This document shows, piece after piece, positions 17,591-26,786 of a stretch of DNA of 64,000 bases. Each line of letters opens with the position of its first letter. Positions within the stretch are counted from its first letter, which is position 1. The position numbers and the translations under genes are program-made. The stretch lies in NCBI RefSeq assembly GCF_000731955.1, contig NZ_JNCK01000001.1:2480001-2544000 (forward strand), given 5' to 3'. This stretch comes from Halomonas zincidurans B6. Lineage in GTDB: Bacteria > Pseudomonadota > Gammaproteobacteria > Pseudomonadales > Halomonadaceae. The notes beneath the pieces were generated by a model, which worked only from the letters and a program-made list of their open reading frames with translations, was not told the origin of the DNA and made no database searches.

Positions 17591-17614
17591 AAAGGGCGCC
17601 CAATGGACGCCCTT
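17589..17614 (-). terminator. Rho-independent terminator of the sdh-suc operon
   Basis: On the minus strand, 22 bp after the sucD stop: AAGGGCG and CGCCCTT arms around a short loop, ending in five T. It closes the long sdhCDAB-sucABlpdsucCD transcription unit. Confidence 0.88.
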
Positions 17615-17635
17615 GCGACTCATGGGAGGCCAGAC

Positions 17636-18508
17636 TTACCAGCCGGTGGCTTCCTTGAGTGCATCGCCGATTTCGGCCAGCGAGCGCACGGTCTTGACGC
17701 CTGCAGCTTCGAGCGCCGCGAACTTCTCGTCCGCCGTACCCTTGCCACCGGCAATGATCGCCCCGGCATGCCCCATGCGCTTGCCCGGAGGCGCCGTCAC
17801 ACCGGCGATGTAGGCCACGACCGGCTTGCTGACATTGGCCTTGATATAAGCCGCCGCCTCTTCTTCGGCAGTGCCACCGATTTCGCCGATCATGACGATC
17901 GCTTCGGTCTGCGGGTCCTTCTCGAACAGCTCGAGAATGTCGATGAAGTTGGAGCCCGGAATCGGGTCGCCGCCGATACCCACGCAGCTGGACTGACCGA
18001 AGCCATGATCCGTCGTCTGCTTGACCGCTTCGTAGGTCAGTGTGCCCGAGCGCGACACGATACCCACCCGGCCCGGCTGATGGATGTGCCCCGGCATGAT
18101 GCCGATCTTGGTCTCTCCCGGGGTGATGACACCGGGGCAGTTCGGCCCGATCAGACGCACGCCCAACTCGTCACATTTGACCTTGACGTCGAGCATGTCG
18201 AGTGTGGGAATGCCTTCGGTGATGCACACGATCAGCTTGATGCCGGCATTGGCGGCCTCGAGGATCGAATCCTTGCAGAACGGCGCCGGGACGTAGATGA
18301 CCGAGGCCTCGGCGCCGGTCTTGTCGACGGCTTCCCTGACGGTGTTGAACACCGGCAGACCCAGATGCTCCTGGCCGCCCTTGCCCGGCGTCACGCCGCC
18401 GACCATCTGGGTGCCGTAGGCAATCGCCTGTTCGGAGTGGAAGGTCCCCTGGCCACCGGTAAAGCCCTGGCAGATGACCTTGGTGTTCTTGTCGATCAGA
18501 ATACTCAT
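17636..18508 (-). CDS. sucD: Succinyl-CoA synthetase, alpha subunit
   Basis: 290 residues. Together with SucC it converts succinyl-CoA to succinate with formation of ATP or GTP. N-terminal CoA-binding Rossmann domain (CQGFTGGQGTFHSEQAI) and the phospho-histidine region near residue 246 (GKRMGHAGAIIAGG). The start ATG at 18508 overlaps the sucC TAA by one base (TAATG), so translation is probably coupled. Last gene of the TCA operon, followed by a clear terminator. No oddities. Confidence 0.97.
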   Translation of the reverse strand: MSILIDKNTKVICQGFTGGQGTFHSEQAIAYGTQMVGGVTPGKGGQEHLGLPVFNTVREAVDKTGAEASVIYVPAPFCKDSILEAANAGIKLIVCITEGIPTLDMLDVKVKCDELGVRLIGPNCPGVITPGETKIGIMPGHIHQPGRVGIVSRSGTLTYEAVKQTTDHGFGQSSCVGIGGDPIPGSNFIDILELFEKDPQTEAIVMIGEIGGTAEEEAAAYIKANVSKPVVAYIAGVTAPPGKRMGHAGAIIAGGKGTADEKFAALEAAGVKTVRSLAEIGDALKEATGW

Positions 18509-19674
18509 TACTTGCCCTCCGCTGCTTTGACGACTTGCTGGGCCGCGTCGGTCAGGCTTTTAGCAGCGATGATGTTCAGTCCGCTGGAGGCCAGCTTCTC
18601 GGCACCCAGCTCGGCGTTGTTGCCCTCGAGACGCACGACGACAGGCACGTTGACCCCGACCTGCTCGACGGCACCGATGATGCCCTCGGCAATCATGTCG
18701 CAGCGCACGATGCCACCGAAGATGTTGACCAGAACGGCCTTCACGGAGGTATCGGAGAGAATGATCTTGAACGCTTCGGCAACCCGCTCCTTGGTCGCAC
18801 CGCCGCCGACGTCCAGGAAGTTCGCCGGCTGGCCGCCGCTGAGCTTGATGATATCCATGGTGCCCATGGCCAGACCGGCACCATTGACCATGCAACCGAT
18901 GTTGCCGTCGAGCGCCACGTAGTTGAGTTCCCACTTCTGGGCATTGGCTTCGCGCTCGTCCTCCTGGGAAGGATCGCGCATCGCCTGCAGATCGGGGTGA
19001 CGATAGAGGGCGTTGCCATCGAGATTGATCTTGGCATCCAGGCAGTGCAGGTTGCCTTCCTCGGTGATCACCAGCGGATTGATCTCGAGCAGCGCCAGAT
19101 CCTTGTCATGAAACAGCTTGGACAGGCCCAGAAAGATCTTGGTGAACTGCTTGATCTGGTCACCCTTGAGACCCAGCGCAAAAGCCAGTTCGCGGGCCTG
19201 ATACGGCTGCGCACCGACCAGCGGATCGATCTCGGCCTTGAGGATCTTCTCGGGGGTTTGCTCGGCGACCTTCTCGATCTCGACGCCGCCCTCGGTGGAG
19301 GCCATGAACACCACGCGCTGGGTGCCACGGTCGACGACAGCGCCCAGGTACAGCTCGGTGGCGATATCGGTGAGATTCTCGACCAGGATCTTGGCGACCG
19401 GCTGACCTTTCTCGTCGGTCTGGTACGTCACCAGATTCTTGCCCAGCCACTGCTCGGCAAAGGCCTGGGCTTCTTCCGGGCTCTTGATCAGCTTGACGCC
19501 GCCGGCCTTGCCGCGGCCACCGGCGTGGACCTGAGCCTTGACGACCCACTTGTCGCCGCCGATCTTCTTGCATGCGTCAGCAGCTTCCTTGGGGGTGTCC
19601 ACGGCGAAGCCTTTGGACACTGGCAAACCGTAATCGGCAAACAGCTGTTTGCCTTGATATTCATGAAGGTTCAT
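18508..19674 (-). CDS. sucC: Succinyl-CoA synthetase, beta subunit
   Basis: 388 residues, full family length. N-terminal ATP-grasp domain (GRGKAGGVKL nucleotide loop) and C-terminal ligase-CoA domain (VNIFGGIVRCD). It binds nucleotide and succinate and pairs with SucD. It follows lpd after a 142-bp gap that contains a strong hairpin, so its expression could be set partly separately from the upstream genes. Confidence 0.97.
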   Translation of the reverse strand: MNLHEYQGKQLFADYGLPVSKGFAVDTPKEAADACKKIGGDKWVVKAQVHAGGRGKAGGVKLIKSPEEAQAFAEQWLGKNLVTYQTDEKGQPVAKILVENLTDIATELYLGAVVDRGTQRVVFMASTEGGVEIEKVAEQTPEKILKAEIDPLVGAQPYQARELAFALGLKGDQIKQFTKIFLGLSKLFHDKDLALLEINPLVITEEGNLHCLDAKINLDGNALYRHPDLQAMRDPSQEDEREANAQKWELNYVALDGNIGCMVNGAGLAMGTMDIIKLSGGQPANFLDVGGGATKERVAEAFKIILSDTSVKAVLVNIFGGIVRCDMIAEGIIGAVEQVGVNVPVVVRLEGNNAELGAEKLASSGLNIIAAKSLTDAAQQVVKAAEGK

Positions 19675-19707
19675 CGTGTCATGCCATTGGTTGCATGTGA
19701 CTCGAAT

Positions 19708-19744
19708 GGCGGCCCGGTCGCTCGCCAGGAGTGACCGGGCCGCC
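19708..19744. other. Strong hairpin between lpd and sucC
   Basis: A perfect 12-bp inverted repeat (GGCGGCCCGGTC at 19708-19719, complement at 19733-19744) with a 13-base loop. On the plus strand it is followed by CCCCTTTT (lower part of the run at 19745-19750), but on the transcribed minus strand there is no T-run, so for the operon it is more likely an attenuation, processing or mRNA-stability element than a terminator. Confidence 0.75.
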
Positions 19745-19816
19745 CCTTTTCGCCCGACGATTGCCGGGACGACGCGTCTTTAAAGAGCCAGACGCCTGTT
19801 GCAGCTGGCGATCTGC

Positions 19817-21256
19817 TTACTTGCGCTTCTTGCGATTGGCCATGTGAATCGCGTGGCCACTCACCGCCAGCGCGGCTTCATGGATCGCTTCCGCGGTGGT
19901 CGGGTGCGCATAGCAGGTCAATGCCAGATCTTCGGCGCTGGAGCCGAACTCCATGGCGATCACACCCTGGGCGATCAGCTCGCCGGCGTGCTGACTGACG
20001 ATATGCACGCCCAGGATGCGGTCGGTTTCGGCATCCGCGATCACCTTGGCCATGCCCTCGGGCGCGTTGTTGGCGAGCGCCCGGCCATTGGCCGAGAACG
20101 GGAAGGAGCCGGTCTTGATCTCGATGCCTTCGGCCTTGGCCTGCTGCTCGTTCATGCCGACCCAGGCGACTTCGGGTGCCGTGTAGATGACGCACGGGAT
20201 GGCCTCGTAATTTATCTCGGCCTTGTGACCGGCAATGATGTCGGCCACCATCACGCCCTCTTCGGAGGCCTTGTGAGCGAGCATCTGGCCGCGCACGCAG
20301 TCGCCGATGGCATAGACGCCCGGCACGCTGGTGCGGCACTGGTCGTCGACGAAGATGAAGCCGCGCTCGTCGAGCTTGACCCCGGCGTCGTCGTCGAGGA
20401 TGCCCTGGGTGTAGGGGCGACGGCCGACACAGACGATCACCTTGTCGAAGGTCTGTTGCTGCTCGCCCTCGCTGTCGGTGTACTTGACGACGACTTCATC
20501 GTCCTTGACCTCGGAGCCGGTGACGCGCGCCCCCAGCTTGATGTCCAGCCCCTGCTTGCCGAGCAGTTTCTGGGTTTCCTTGGCGATCGCCTGATCGACC
20601 ATCGGCAGAAAACTGTCCATTGCCTCGAGCATGGTGACTTCGCTGCCCATGCGGCTCCACACGCTGCCCAGCTCGAGGCCGATGACCCCGGCCCCGATCA
20701 CGCCCAGGCGCTTGGGCGCCTCGGTGAATTCCAGCGCCCCGGCGGAATCGACGATCAGCCCCTCGGTCAGTGGCGTCGGGGGAATCTCGACCGGTACGGA
20801 GCCGGAAGCGATGATGATGTTGTCGGCCTCGTAGGTTTGCTTGCCGCCGTCCTTGCCGGTGACTTCGACCTTGCTGTTGGAAAGCACCTTGCCGGTGCCT
20901 TCCAGCGCCGTCACGCCATTGGCCTTGAACAGCGCGCTGATGCCGCCGACGTTCTTGGTAACGACGCTTTCCTTGAACTCGAGCATCTTGGCGATGTTGG
21001 CGGACACATCGCCCACTTCGATGCCGATCTCGGCGTAATGGTCGCGGGCCTCGACGAACTTGTGCGAAGTCTCGAGCAGCGCCTTGGAGGGAATGCAGCC
21101 CACATTCAGGCAGGTACCGCCATGCACGGTCTTGCCTTCCTTGTTGACCCACTTCTCGACACAGGCGGTCTTGAGGCCCAGTTGGGCGGCGCGGATGGCG
21201 GCGACATAGCCCCCGGGTCCCGCGCCGATGACGATCACATCAAATTTATCGGCCAT
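19817..21256 (-). CDS. lpd: Dihydrolipoamide dehydrogenase (E3)
   Basis: 479 residues. FAD enzyme that reoxidises dihydrolipoyl groups of the 2-oxoglutarate dehydrogenase complex and produces NADH. FAD-binding GAGPGGYVAA at the N-terminus, redox-active disulfide Cys49/Cys54 (GGTCLNVGCIPSK), NAD-binding GAGVIGLELGS and the C-terminal dimer-interface His-Glu pair (CYAHPTTAEAIHEA). It sits between sucB and sucC, so this organism has an E3 dedicated to, or at least co-expressed with, the 2-oxoglutarate complex. Confidence 0.96.
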   Translation of the reverse strand: MADKFDVIVIGAGPGGYVAAIRAAQLGLKTACVEKWVNKEGKTVHGGTCLNVGCIPSKALLETSHKFVEARDHYAEIGIEVGDVSANIAKMLEFKESVVTKNVGGISALFKANGVTALEGTGKVLSNSKVEVTGKDGGKQTYEADNIIIASGSVPVEIPPTPLTEGLIVDSAGALEFTEAPKRLGVIGAGVIGLELGSVWSRMGSEVTMLEAMDSFLPMVDQAIAKETQKLLGKQGLDIKLGARVTGSEVKDDEVVVKYTDSEGEQQQTFDKVIVCVGRRPYTQGILDDDAGVKLDERGFIFVDDQCRTSVPGVYAIGDCVRGQMLAHKASEEGVMVADIIAGHKAEINYEAIPCVIYTAPEVAWVGMNEQQAKAEGIEIKTGSFPFSANGRALANNAPEGMAKVIADAETDRILGVHIVSQHAGELIAQGVIAMEFGSSAEDLALTCYAHPTTAEAIHEAALAVSGHAIHMANRKKRK

Positions 21257-21349
21257 GTACTCTTCCTGTTCGGTCTACGGTTCTTTCCGAAGATTGGCGG
21301 TGCAGCGCGCAACGCCTCGTCAGATAAACCTGTTTGGCTTGGCGGCGAA

Positions 21350-22942
21350 TCACACGTCCAGTAGCAGGCGTGCCGGATCCTCGAGCAGCTCCTTGATGGT
21401 CACCAGGAACTGCACCGCATCCTTGCCGTCGATCATACGGTGGTCGTAGGACACGGCCAGGTACATCATCGGACGTATCTCGACCTTGCCATCGACCGCC
21501 ATGGGGCGCTCCTGGATCTTGTGCATGCCCAGGATCGCGGTCTGCGGGGGATTGATGATTGGCGTCGACATCAGTGAGCCGAAGATACCGCCGTTGGTGA
21601 TGGTAAAAGTCCCCCCCTGCATCTCATCGATGCCGAGCTTGCCAGCCCGCGCACGCTTGCCGAAGTCGACGATGGTCTTCTCGACGTCGGCGATCTTCAT
21701 GCTGTCGGTGTCGCGCAGCACCGGCACCACCAGGCCGCGATCGGTGGATACCGCCACGCCGATGTCCTGATAGCCGTGGTAGACGATGTCGGTTCCGTCG
21801 ATCGAGGCGTTGACGTCCGGGAAGCGCTTGAGCGCCTCGGCGGCTGCCTTGACGAAAAACCCCATGAAACCGAGCTTGGTGTCGTGGGCCTTGAGGAAGG
21901 TGTCCTTGTACTGGCCGCGCAGCGCCATCACCGCGCTCATGTCCACCTCATTGTAGGTGGTCAGCATGGCCGCCGTCTGCTGGGCCTGGACCAGACGCTT
22001 GGCGATGGTCTGGCGCAACCGGCTCATCGGCACGCGCTTTTCGGGACGCTCGCCTTCCACGGCCGGAGCCGCGGTTGCGGCGGCCTTGGTGGCATCGGTA
22101 GCCGGCTTGTCGGCGGCCGGCTTGTCGCTGGTCTTCTTGGCGCTGCCTTGCTTCACGGCCTTCTGGACGTCCTCCTTGAGAATGCGCCCGCCCTTGCCGG
22201 TACCTTCGATCTTGTTGGCGTCGAGATCGTGTTCGGCCACCAGCTTGCGCGCCGCCGGCGCGAGAATCTTGTCGCCGACCTTCTCGTCGCTGTCCGATTC
22301 CGCCTTCGGCTCGCTCGCCTCGGCCTTGGCTTCGCCCTCGTCGCTGCCGCCGGCCCCCTCGGCAAAGACCGCCAGCACGGCCTCGGACTCGACCTGCGCG
22401 CCCTCTTCAACCTTGATTTCGGCGAGCGCGCCATCGCCCGGGGCGACCACTTCGAGCACCACCTTGTCGGTCTCGATGTCGGCCAGCACCTCGTCGCGCT
22501 TGACCGCCTCGCCGACCTTCTTGTACCAGGTCGCCACGGTGCCTTCCTGGATGGACTCGGGGAAGGATGGCGCCTTGACGTCATGCTTCTTGCCCGAGGC
22601 GGCCTGCTTCTCGGACTTGCCCGCCTCAGGCTTCCGTTCCGCCTTGGCGTCCGATTGCTGGTCCTCTGACTTGACATCCGCCTTGTCGTCGGCCGCCTTT
22701 TCCTGAGCCTCGCCGAGCATGCCCAGCACCTGCTCGGAATCGCATGTCTCGCCTTCTTCGACCTTGATCTCTGACAGCGTGCCGGCTTCCGGCGCCACCA
22801 CCTCGAGGACGACCTTGTCGGTCTCGATTTCGACGATCAGTTCGTCACGCTCGACACTGTCGCCGGGCTTCTTGTGCCAGGCGGCAACCGTGCCTTCGGC
22901 AACGGATTCCGGAAAACTGGGCGCTTTGATCTCGGTAGCCAT
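21350..22942 (-). CDS. sucB: 2-oxoglutarate dehydrogenase E2 (dihydrolipoyl succinyltransferase) with two lipoyl domains
   Basis: 530 residues, over 100 longer than E. coli SucB, because the lipoyl domain is duplicated: domain 1 at about 1-78 (lipoyl-lysine Lys43 in ETDKVVLEV) and domain 2 at about 121-196 (Lys160, same motif), separated by a Lys/Glu/Ala-rich linker. The E1/E3-binding domain follows (about 226-262, APAARKLVAEHDL) and then the catalytic domain with YDHRMIDGKDAV near the end. The 23 kDa-type core and neighbours sucA and lpd assign it to the 2-oxoglutarate complex. Gaps to sucA and lpd are short (43 and 93 bp). Confidence 0.96.
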   Translation of the reverse strand: MATEIKAPSFPESVAEGTVAAWHKKPGDSVERDELIVEIETDKVVLEVVAPEAGTLSEIKVEEGETCDSEQVLGMLGEAQEKAADDKADVKSEDQQSDAKAERKPEAGKSEKQAASGKKHDVKAPSFPESIQEGTVATWYKKVGEAVKRDEVLADIETDKVVLEVVAPGDGALAEIKVEEGAQVESEAVLAVFAEGAGGSDEGEAKAEASEPKAESDSDEKVGDKILAPAARKLVAEHDLDANKIEGTGKGGRILKEDVQKAVKQGSAKKTSDKPAADKPATDATKAAATAAPAVEGERPEKRVPMSRLRQTIAKRLVQAQQTAAMLTTYNEVDMSAVMALRGQYKDTFLKAHDTKLGFMGFFVKAAAEALKRFPDVNASIDGTDIVYHGYQDIGVAVSTDRGLVVPVLRDTDSMKIADVEKTIVDFGKRARAGKLGIDEMQGGTFTITNGGIFGSLMSTPIINPPQTAILGMHKIQERPMAVDGKVEIRPMMYLAVSYDHRMIDGKDAVQFLVTIKELLEDPARLLLDV

Positions 22943-22985
22943 TTGGGTTCCTTAGTGTGTTCTCTCTCGTCCCGGTGATGAGGCC

Positions 22986-25820
22986 TCAGGCATTGAAGGC
23001 GTCGTTCACCAGCTGGCGCTGTTGTTCAACGTGCACGGACATGTAGCCGGCGGCCGGCGCGGCGGATGCCGGGCGTCCGGCGAACTTGAGCTCGCGACCC
23101 AGCCCCTCGCTGACCATGTCGGCGACCACACGCATGTGGTGCTGGCTCTGATACCAGGCCCCCTGATTGAGCGGCTCTTCCTGGCACCAGATGACCTGCT
23201 CGAGGTTGCCATAACCCTTGAGTGCCTCGTAGAGCTCTTCCTTGGGGAAGGGGTAGAGCTGTTCGATGCGCACGACGGCGGTGTCCTCGCGCTGGTTCTC
23301 GCTGCGATAGGCGGCCAGGTCGTAATAGACCTTGCCGGCACACAGCACCACGCGCTTGACCTTGTCGGCCTCGAGCTTGCCTTGGTCGGCCAGCACCATG
23401 TTGAAGCGTCCGTCGGCCAGTTCCTCCAGCGTAGAAGTCGCTTCCTTGTGACGCAGCAGGCTTTTTGGCGACATGACGATCAACGGCTTGCGCAGCGGAC
23501 GGATCACCTGGCGACGCAGCAGGTGATAGATCTGCGCCGGCGTGGTGGGTACGCAGACCTGCATGTTGTGTTCGGCGCACAGCTGCAGAAAGCGTTCGAG
23601 GCGAGCGGACGAGTGCTCCGGCCCCTGCCCCTCGTAGCCATGCGGCAGCAGCATGGTCAACCCGCACAGACGGCCCCATTTCGACTCGCCCGACGAGATG
23701 AACTGATCGACCACCACCTGCGCGCCGTTGAAGAAGTCGCCGAACTGGGCTTCCCAGATCACCAGCGCATTGGGCATGGTCGTCGCATAGCCGTACTCGA
23801 AGGCCACCACCGCTTCTTCCGAGAGGTAGGAATCGCGGATGGTGAAACGCGGCTGCCCGTCGCGAATATGCTCGAGCGGCACGTAGGTGGTGCCATCCTT
23901 CTGGTTATGCACTACCGCATGGCGGTGCGAGAAGGTACCGCGGCCGCTGTCCTGGCCGGTCAAGCGCACCGGATGACCCTGGTCGAGCAACGTGGCATAG
24001 GCCAATGTCTCGGCGAAGCCCCAGTTGAGCGCCATGCCGCCGGCCAGCATCTTGCGGCGGTCCTCGTAGATCTTCGCCACCTGGCGCTGCATCTGCACAC
24101 CGTCGGGCACTTCGCACATGCGTGTCGCAAGCTGCTGCATGCGCTTCATGTCCATCGAGGTGTCGGCATCGCCGGTCCACTCGTGGCCCAGGTAGGGCGT
24201 CCAGTCGACGAACAGCTCCTTGTTGGGCTGCTTGACCAGCGCATTGGCCACATGGCTGCCGGCCGCCAGATCCTCGCGATACTTCTCGGTCAGCGCCTTG
24301 GCCTTGTCCTCGTCGAGCAGCCCCGCCTCGATCAGCCGCTCGGCATAGAGCACACGCGAGGTCTTATGCGACTTGATCTTGTGATACATCATCGGCTGGG
24401 TGCCGGACGGCTCGTCGGCCTCGTTGTGGCCGCGACGGCGATAACAGACCAGGTCGATGACGACATCCTTGTGGAACTGCTGACGGTAGTCGAGCGCCAC
24501 CTGGGTGGCGTGGATCACCGCATCGGCGTCATCGCCGTTGACATGGAAGATCGGCGCCTGAACCATCTTGGCGATGTCGGTGCAGTACTCGGTGGAACGC
24601 GTGTCCTGCGGATGCGAGGTCGTGAAGCCCACCTGGTTGTTGATCACGATGTGCAGCGTGCCGCCGGTCTTGTAGGCGCGGGTCTGCGACATCTGGAAGG
24701 TTTCCATGACCACGCCCTGCCCGGCCATGGCCGCATCGCCATGGACATTGATCGGCAGCACCTTGTCGCCCTCGACATCGTCGCGACGGTCCTGGCGGGC
24801 GCGCACCGAGCCCTCGACCACCGGCGCGACGATCTCCAGGTGCGAGGGGTTGAAAGCCAGCGCCAGGTGCACCTCGCCCCCCGGGGTCATGACGTTGGAA
24901 CTGAAGCCCTGGTGATACTTGACGTCGCCGGAGCCCTTCTCGATGACCTTCTTGCCATCGAACTCGTCGATCAGCTCCGAGGGGCTCTTGCCGAGGATGT
25001 TGACCAGCAGGTTGAGGCGCCCGCGGTGGGCCATGCCGATGACCATTTCCTTGGTGCCGTAGCCACCGCCGCGCTGGATGATCTCGTCCATCATGGGGAT
25101 GAACGTCTCGCCCCCCTCGAGGCCGAAACGCTTGGTGCCCGGGTACTTGGAGGCCAGGTAGTTTTCCAGTCCTTCGGCGGCAGTCAGGCGCTCGAGCACG
25201 TGCATGCGCACGTCATCGCTGAACTTCGGCTGCGAGCGTACCGACTCGAAACGCTGCTGCAGCCAGCGCTTCTCTTCGGTGTCGACGATGTGCATGAACT
25301 CGCAGCCGATGCTGCGGCAGTAGGTCTTCTCCAGCGCCTCGACGATTTCCTTGAGCGGCGCCGTGTCCTTGCCCAGGAACAGCGATCCGGTCTGGAATTC
25401 GGTATCCATGTCGGCTTGCGACAACTGGTGGAAGGACAACTCGAGATCCGGCACCGGCGTCGGATTGCGCAGTCCGAGCGGATCGATATCGGCTTTCTGG
25501 TGACCGCGAAAGCGATAGGCGTTGATCAGCTGCAGGACCTTGACCTGCTTCTTGTTCTCGCCGCTGTCGACGGCGGCGGCAGGCGCTGCGCCGCGCCGGC
25601 TTCGCGCCAGCTGATAAAACTGGTCACGGATCGGACTGAGGGGAATATCGTGAGAGGGACTGCCTTCCGGGCGCGGTAACTTGTCGAAGTAGTTACGCCA
25701 CTCATCCGGAACGGCATTGGGATCGACGAGGTACTGTTCGTAGAGCGCTTCAACATAGTGAGCGTTGCCGCCGCTCACATGGGAAGTGCGCCACATCAAC
25801 TCCATAATGCCTTCTTGCAT
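22986..25820 (-). CDS. sucA: 2-oxoglutarate dehydrogenase E1 component
   Basis: 944 residues, a full-length thiamine-diphosphate E1 that decarboxylates 2-oxoglutarate and succinylates the SucB lipoyl groups. The N-terminal E2-binding helix (MELMWRTSHVSGGNAHYVE), the ThDP region (GMAHRGRLNLLVN, FNPSHLEIVAPVVEGSVRA) and the C-terminal pyrimidine-binding domain are all present. The ATG at 25820 is taken because relatives have the MQEG-like extension; an ATG at 25805 is also plausible. It follows sdhB after 243 bp containing a strong hairpin. Confidence 0.97.
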   Translation of the reverse strand: MQEGIMELMWRTSHVSGGNAHYVEALYEQYLVDPNAVPDEWRNYFDKLPRPEGSPSHDIPLSPIRDQFYQLARSRRGAAPAAAVDSGENKKQVKVLQLINAYRFRGHQKADIDPLGLRNPTPVPDLELSFHQLSQADMDTEFQTGSLFLGKDTAPLKEIVEALEKTYCRSIGCEFMHIVDTEEKRWLQQRFESVRSQPKFSDDVRMHVLERLTAAEGLENYLASKYPGTKRFGLEGGETFIPMMDEIIQRGGGYGTKEMVIGMAHRGRLNLLVNILGKSPSELIDEFDGKKVIEKGSGDVKYHQGFSSNVMTPGGEVHLALAFNPSHLEIVAPVVEGSVRARQDRRDDVEGDKVLPINVHGDAAMAGQGVVMETFQMSQTRAYKTGGTLHIVINNQVGFTTSHPQDTRSTEYCTDIAKMVQAPIFHVNGDDADAVIHATQVALDYRQQFHKDVVIDLVCYRRRGHNEADEPSGTQPMMYHKIKSHKTSRVLYAERLIEAGLLDEDKAKALTEKYREDLAAGSHVANALVKQPNKELFVDWTPYLGHEWTGDADTSMDMKRMQQLATRMCEVPDGVQMQRQVAKIYEDRRKMLAGGMALNWGFAETLAYATLLDQGHPVRLTGQDSGRGTFSHRHAVVHNQKDGTTYVPLEHIRDGQPRFTIRDSYLSEEAVVAFEYGYATTMPNALVIWEAQFGDFFNGAQVVVDQFISSGESKWGRLCGLTMLLPHGYEGQGPEHSSARLERFLQLCAEHNMQVCVPTTPAQIYHLLRRQVIRPLRKPLIVMSPKSLLRHKEATSTLEELADGRFNMVLADQGKLEADKVKRVVLCAGKVYYDLAAYRSENQREDTAVVRIEQLYPFPKEELYEALKGYGNLEQVIWCQEEPLNQGAWYQSQHHMRVVADMVSEGLGRELKFAGRPASAAPAAGYMSVHVEQQRQLVNDAFNA

Positions 25821-25950
25821 CTCTAGGTCACCCTGCGCTGATGGGGTGTTGTCGGCGCCGCATGCGATAACGCTCCGGCGTCACTCATTGCTCACTAGTC
25901 ATTACTCAGGGTAGCCGGGGCGGCGCCCACGCAATTCGGCGACCGTGACC

Positions 25951-25986
25951 GTCAAGAGCCGGTGCCCCAGGGCACCGGCTCTTGAC
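25951..25986. other. 16-bp perfect hairpin between sdhB and sucA
   Basis: GTCAAGAGCCGGTGCC (25951-25966) pairs perfectly with 25971-25986 around a four-base loop. There is no T-run on either side. It sits in the 243-bp gap between the sdh and suc halves of the operon and could attenuate transcription, mark an RNase processing site or stabilise the sdh message. Confidence 0.8.
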
Positions 25987-26063
25987 GCTTGGGCCGGCTC
26001 TGCCCGCGGCACACGCTCACGGGCAGCAACGGGGAGCAATGATAACAAGTCACCCGTTCCGAT

Positions 26064-26774
26064 TTAAGTGGCATTGGCCAACAGCAGCTCGCGAATCTTG
26101 CCGATCGCCCGGGTCGGGTTGAGCCCCTTGGGGCACACCGCGACGCAATTCATGATGCCGCGGCAGCGGAACACGCTGAATGGGTCCTCGAGCTCGGATA
26201 GCCGCTCGCGGGTCGCGGTATCGCGCGAGTCGGCGAGAAAGCGGTAGGCCTGCAGCAGACCCGCCGGGCCGACGAACTTGTCCGGGTTCCACCAGAACGA
26301 CGGGCATGCGGTCGAGCAGCAGGCGCACAGAATGCACTCATACAGGCCGTCGAGCTTGTCGCGCTCTTCCGGGGACTGCAGGCGCTCGATGGCCGGCGCG
26401 GTATTCTCGTTTTGCAGGTACGGCTGAATGCGCTCGTACTGCTTGTAGAAAATCCCCATGTCGACGACCAGATCGCGAATGACCGGCAGGCCCGGCAGCG
26501 GACGCAACACCAGCTTGCCGTTCTTGGTGACATCGGAGATCGCCGTGACGCAGGCCAGGCCATTGGTGCCGTTCATGTTCATCCCGTCGGAGCCGCACAC
26601 GCCCTCGCGGCAGCTACGCCGATAGGCCATCGAGCTATCCTGCTGCTTGATGATCTCGAGGACGTTGAGGACCATCAGATCGCGGCCCTGGGTGTCCACC
26701 TGGAATTCCTGCATGTACGGCGCGGAGTCGGTCTCCGGGTTGTAGCGGTAGACGGATACCTGAAGCATGGACAT
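26064..26774 (-). CDS. sdhB: Succinate dehydrogenase iron-sulfur subunit
   Basis: 236 residues. Electron-transfer subunit of complex II with the three expected clusters: [2Fe-2S] (SCREGVCGSDGMN...LAC), [4Fe-4S] (CILCACCSTACP) and [3Fe-4S] (CRGIMNCVAVCPKGL). Peripheral on the cytoplasmic side of the inner membrane. It begins 12 bp after sdhA. Confidence 0.97.
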   Translation of the reverse strand: MSMLQVSVYRYNPETDSAPYMQEFQVDTQGRDLMVLNVLEIIKQQDSSMAYRRSCREGVCGSDGMNMNGTNGLACVTAISDVTKNGKLVLRPLPGLPVIRDLVVDMGIFYKQYERIQPYLQNENTAPAIERLQSPEERDKLDGLYECILCACCSTACPSFWWNPDKFVGPAGLLQAYRFLADSRDTATRERLSELEDPFSVFRCRGIMNCVAVCPKGLNPTRAIGKIRELLLANAT

Positions 26775-26786
26775 CGTGGTCCCCCC

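Noticed and set aside
19708..19750. Hairpin between lpd and sucC as a terminator of lpd
   Set aside because: The T-run lies on the plus strand, whereas the operon is transcribed from minus; kept as a hairpin only.
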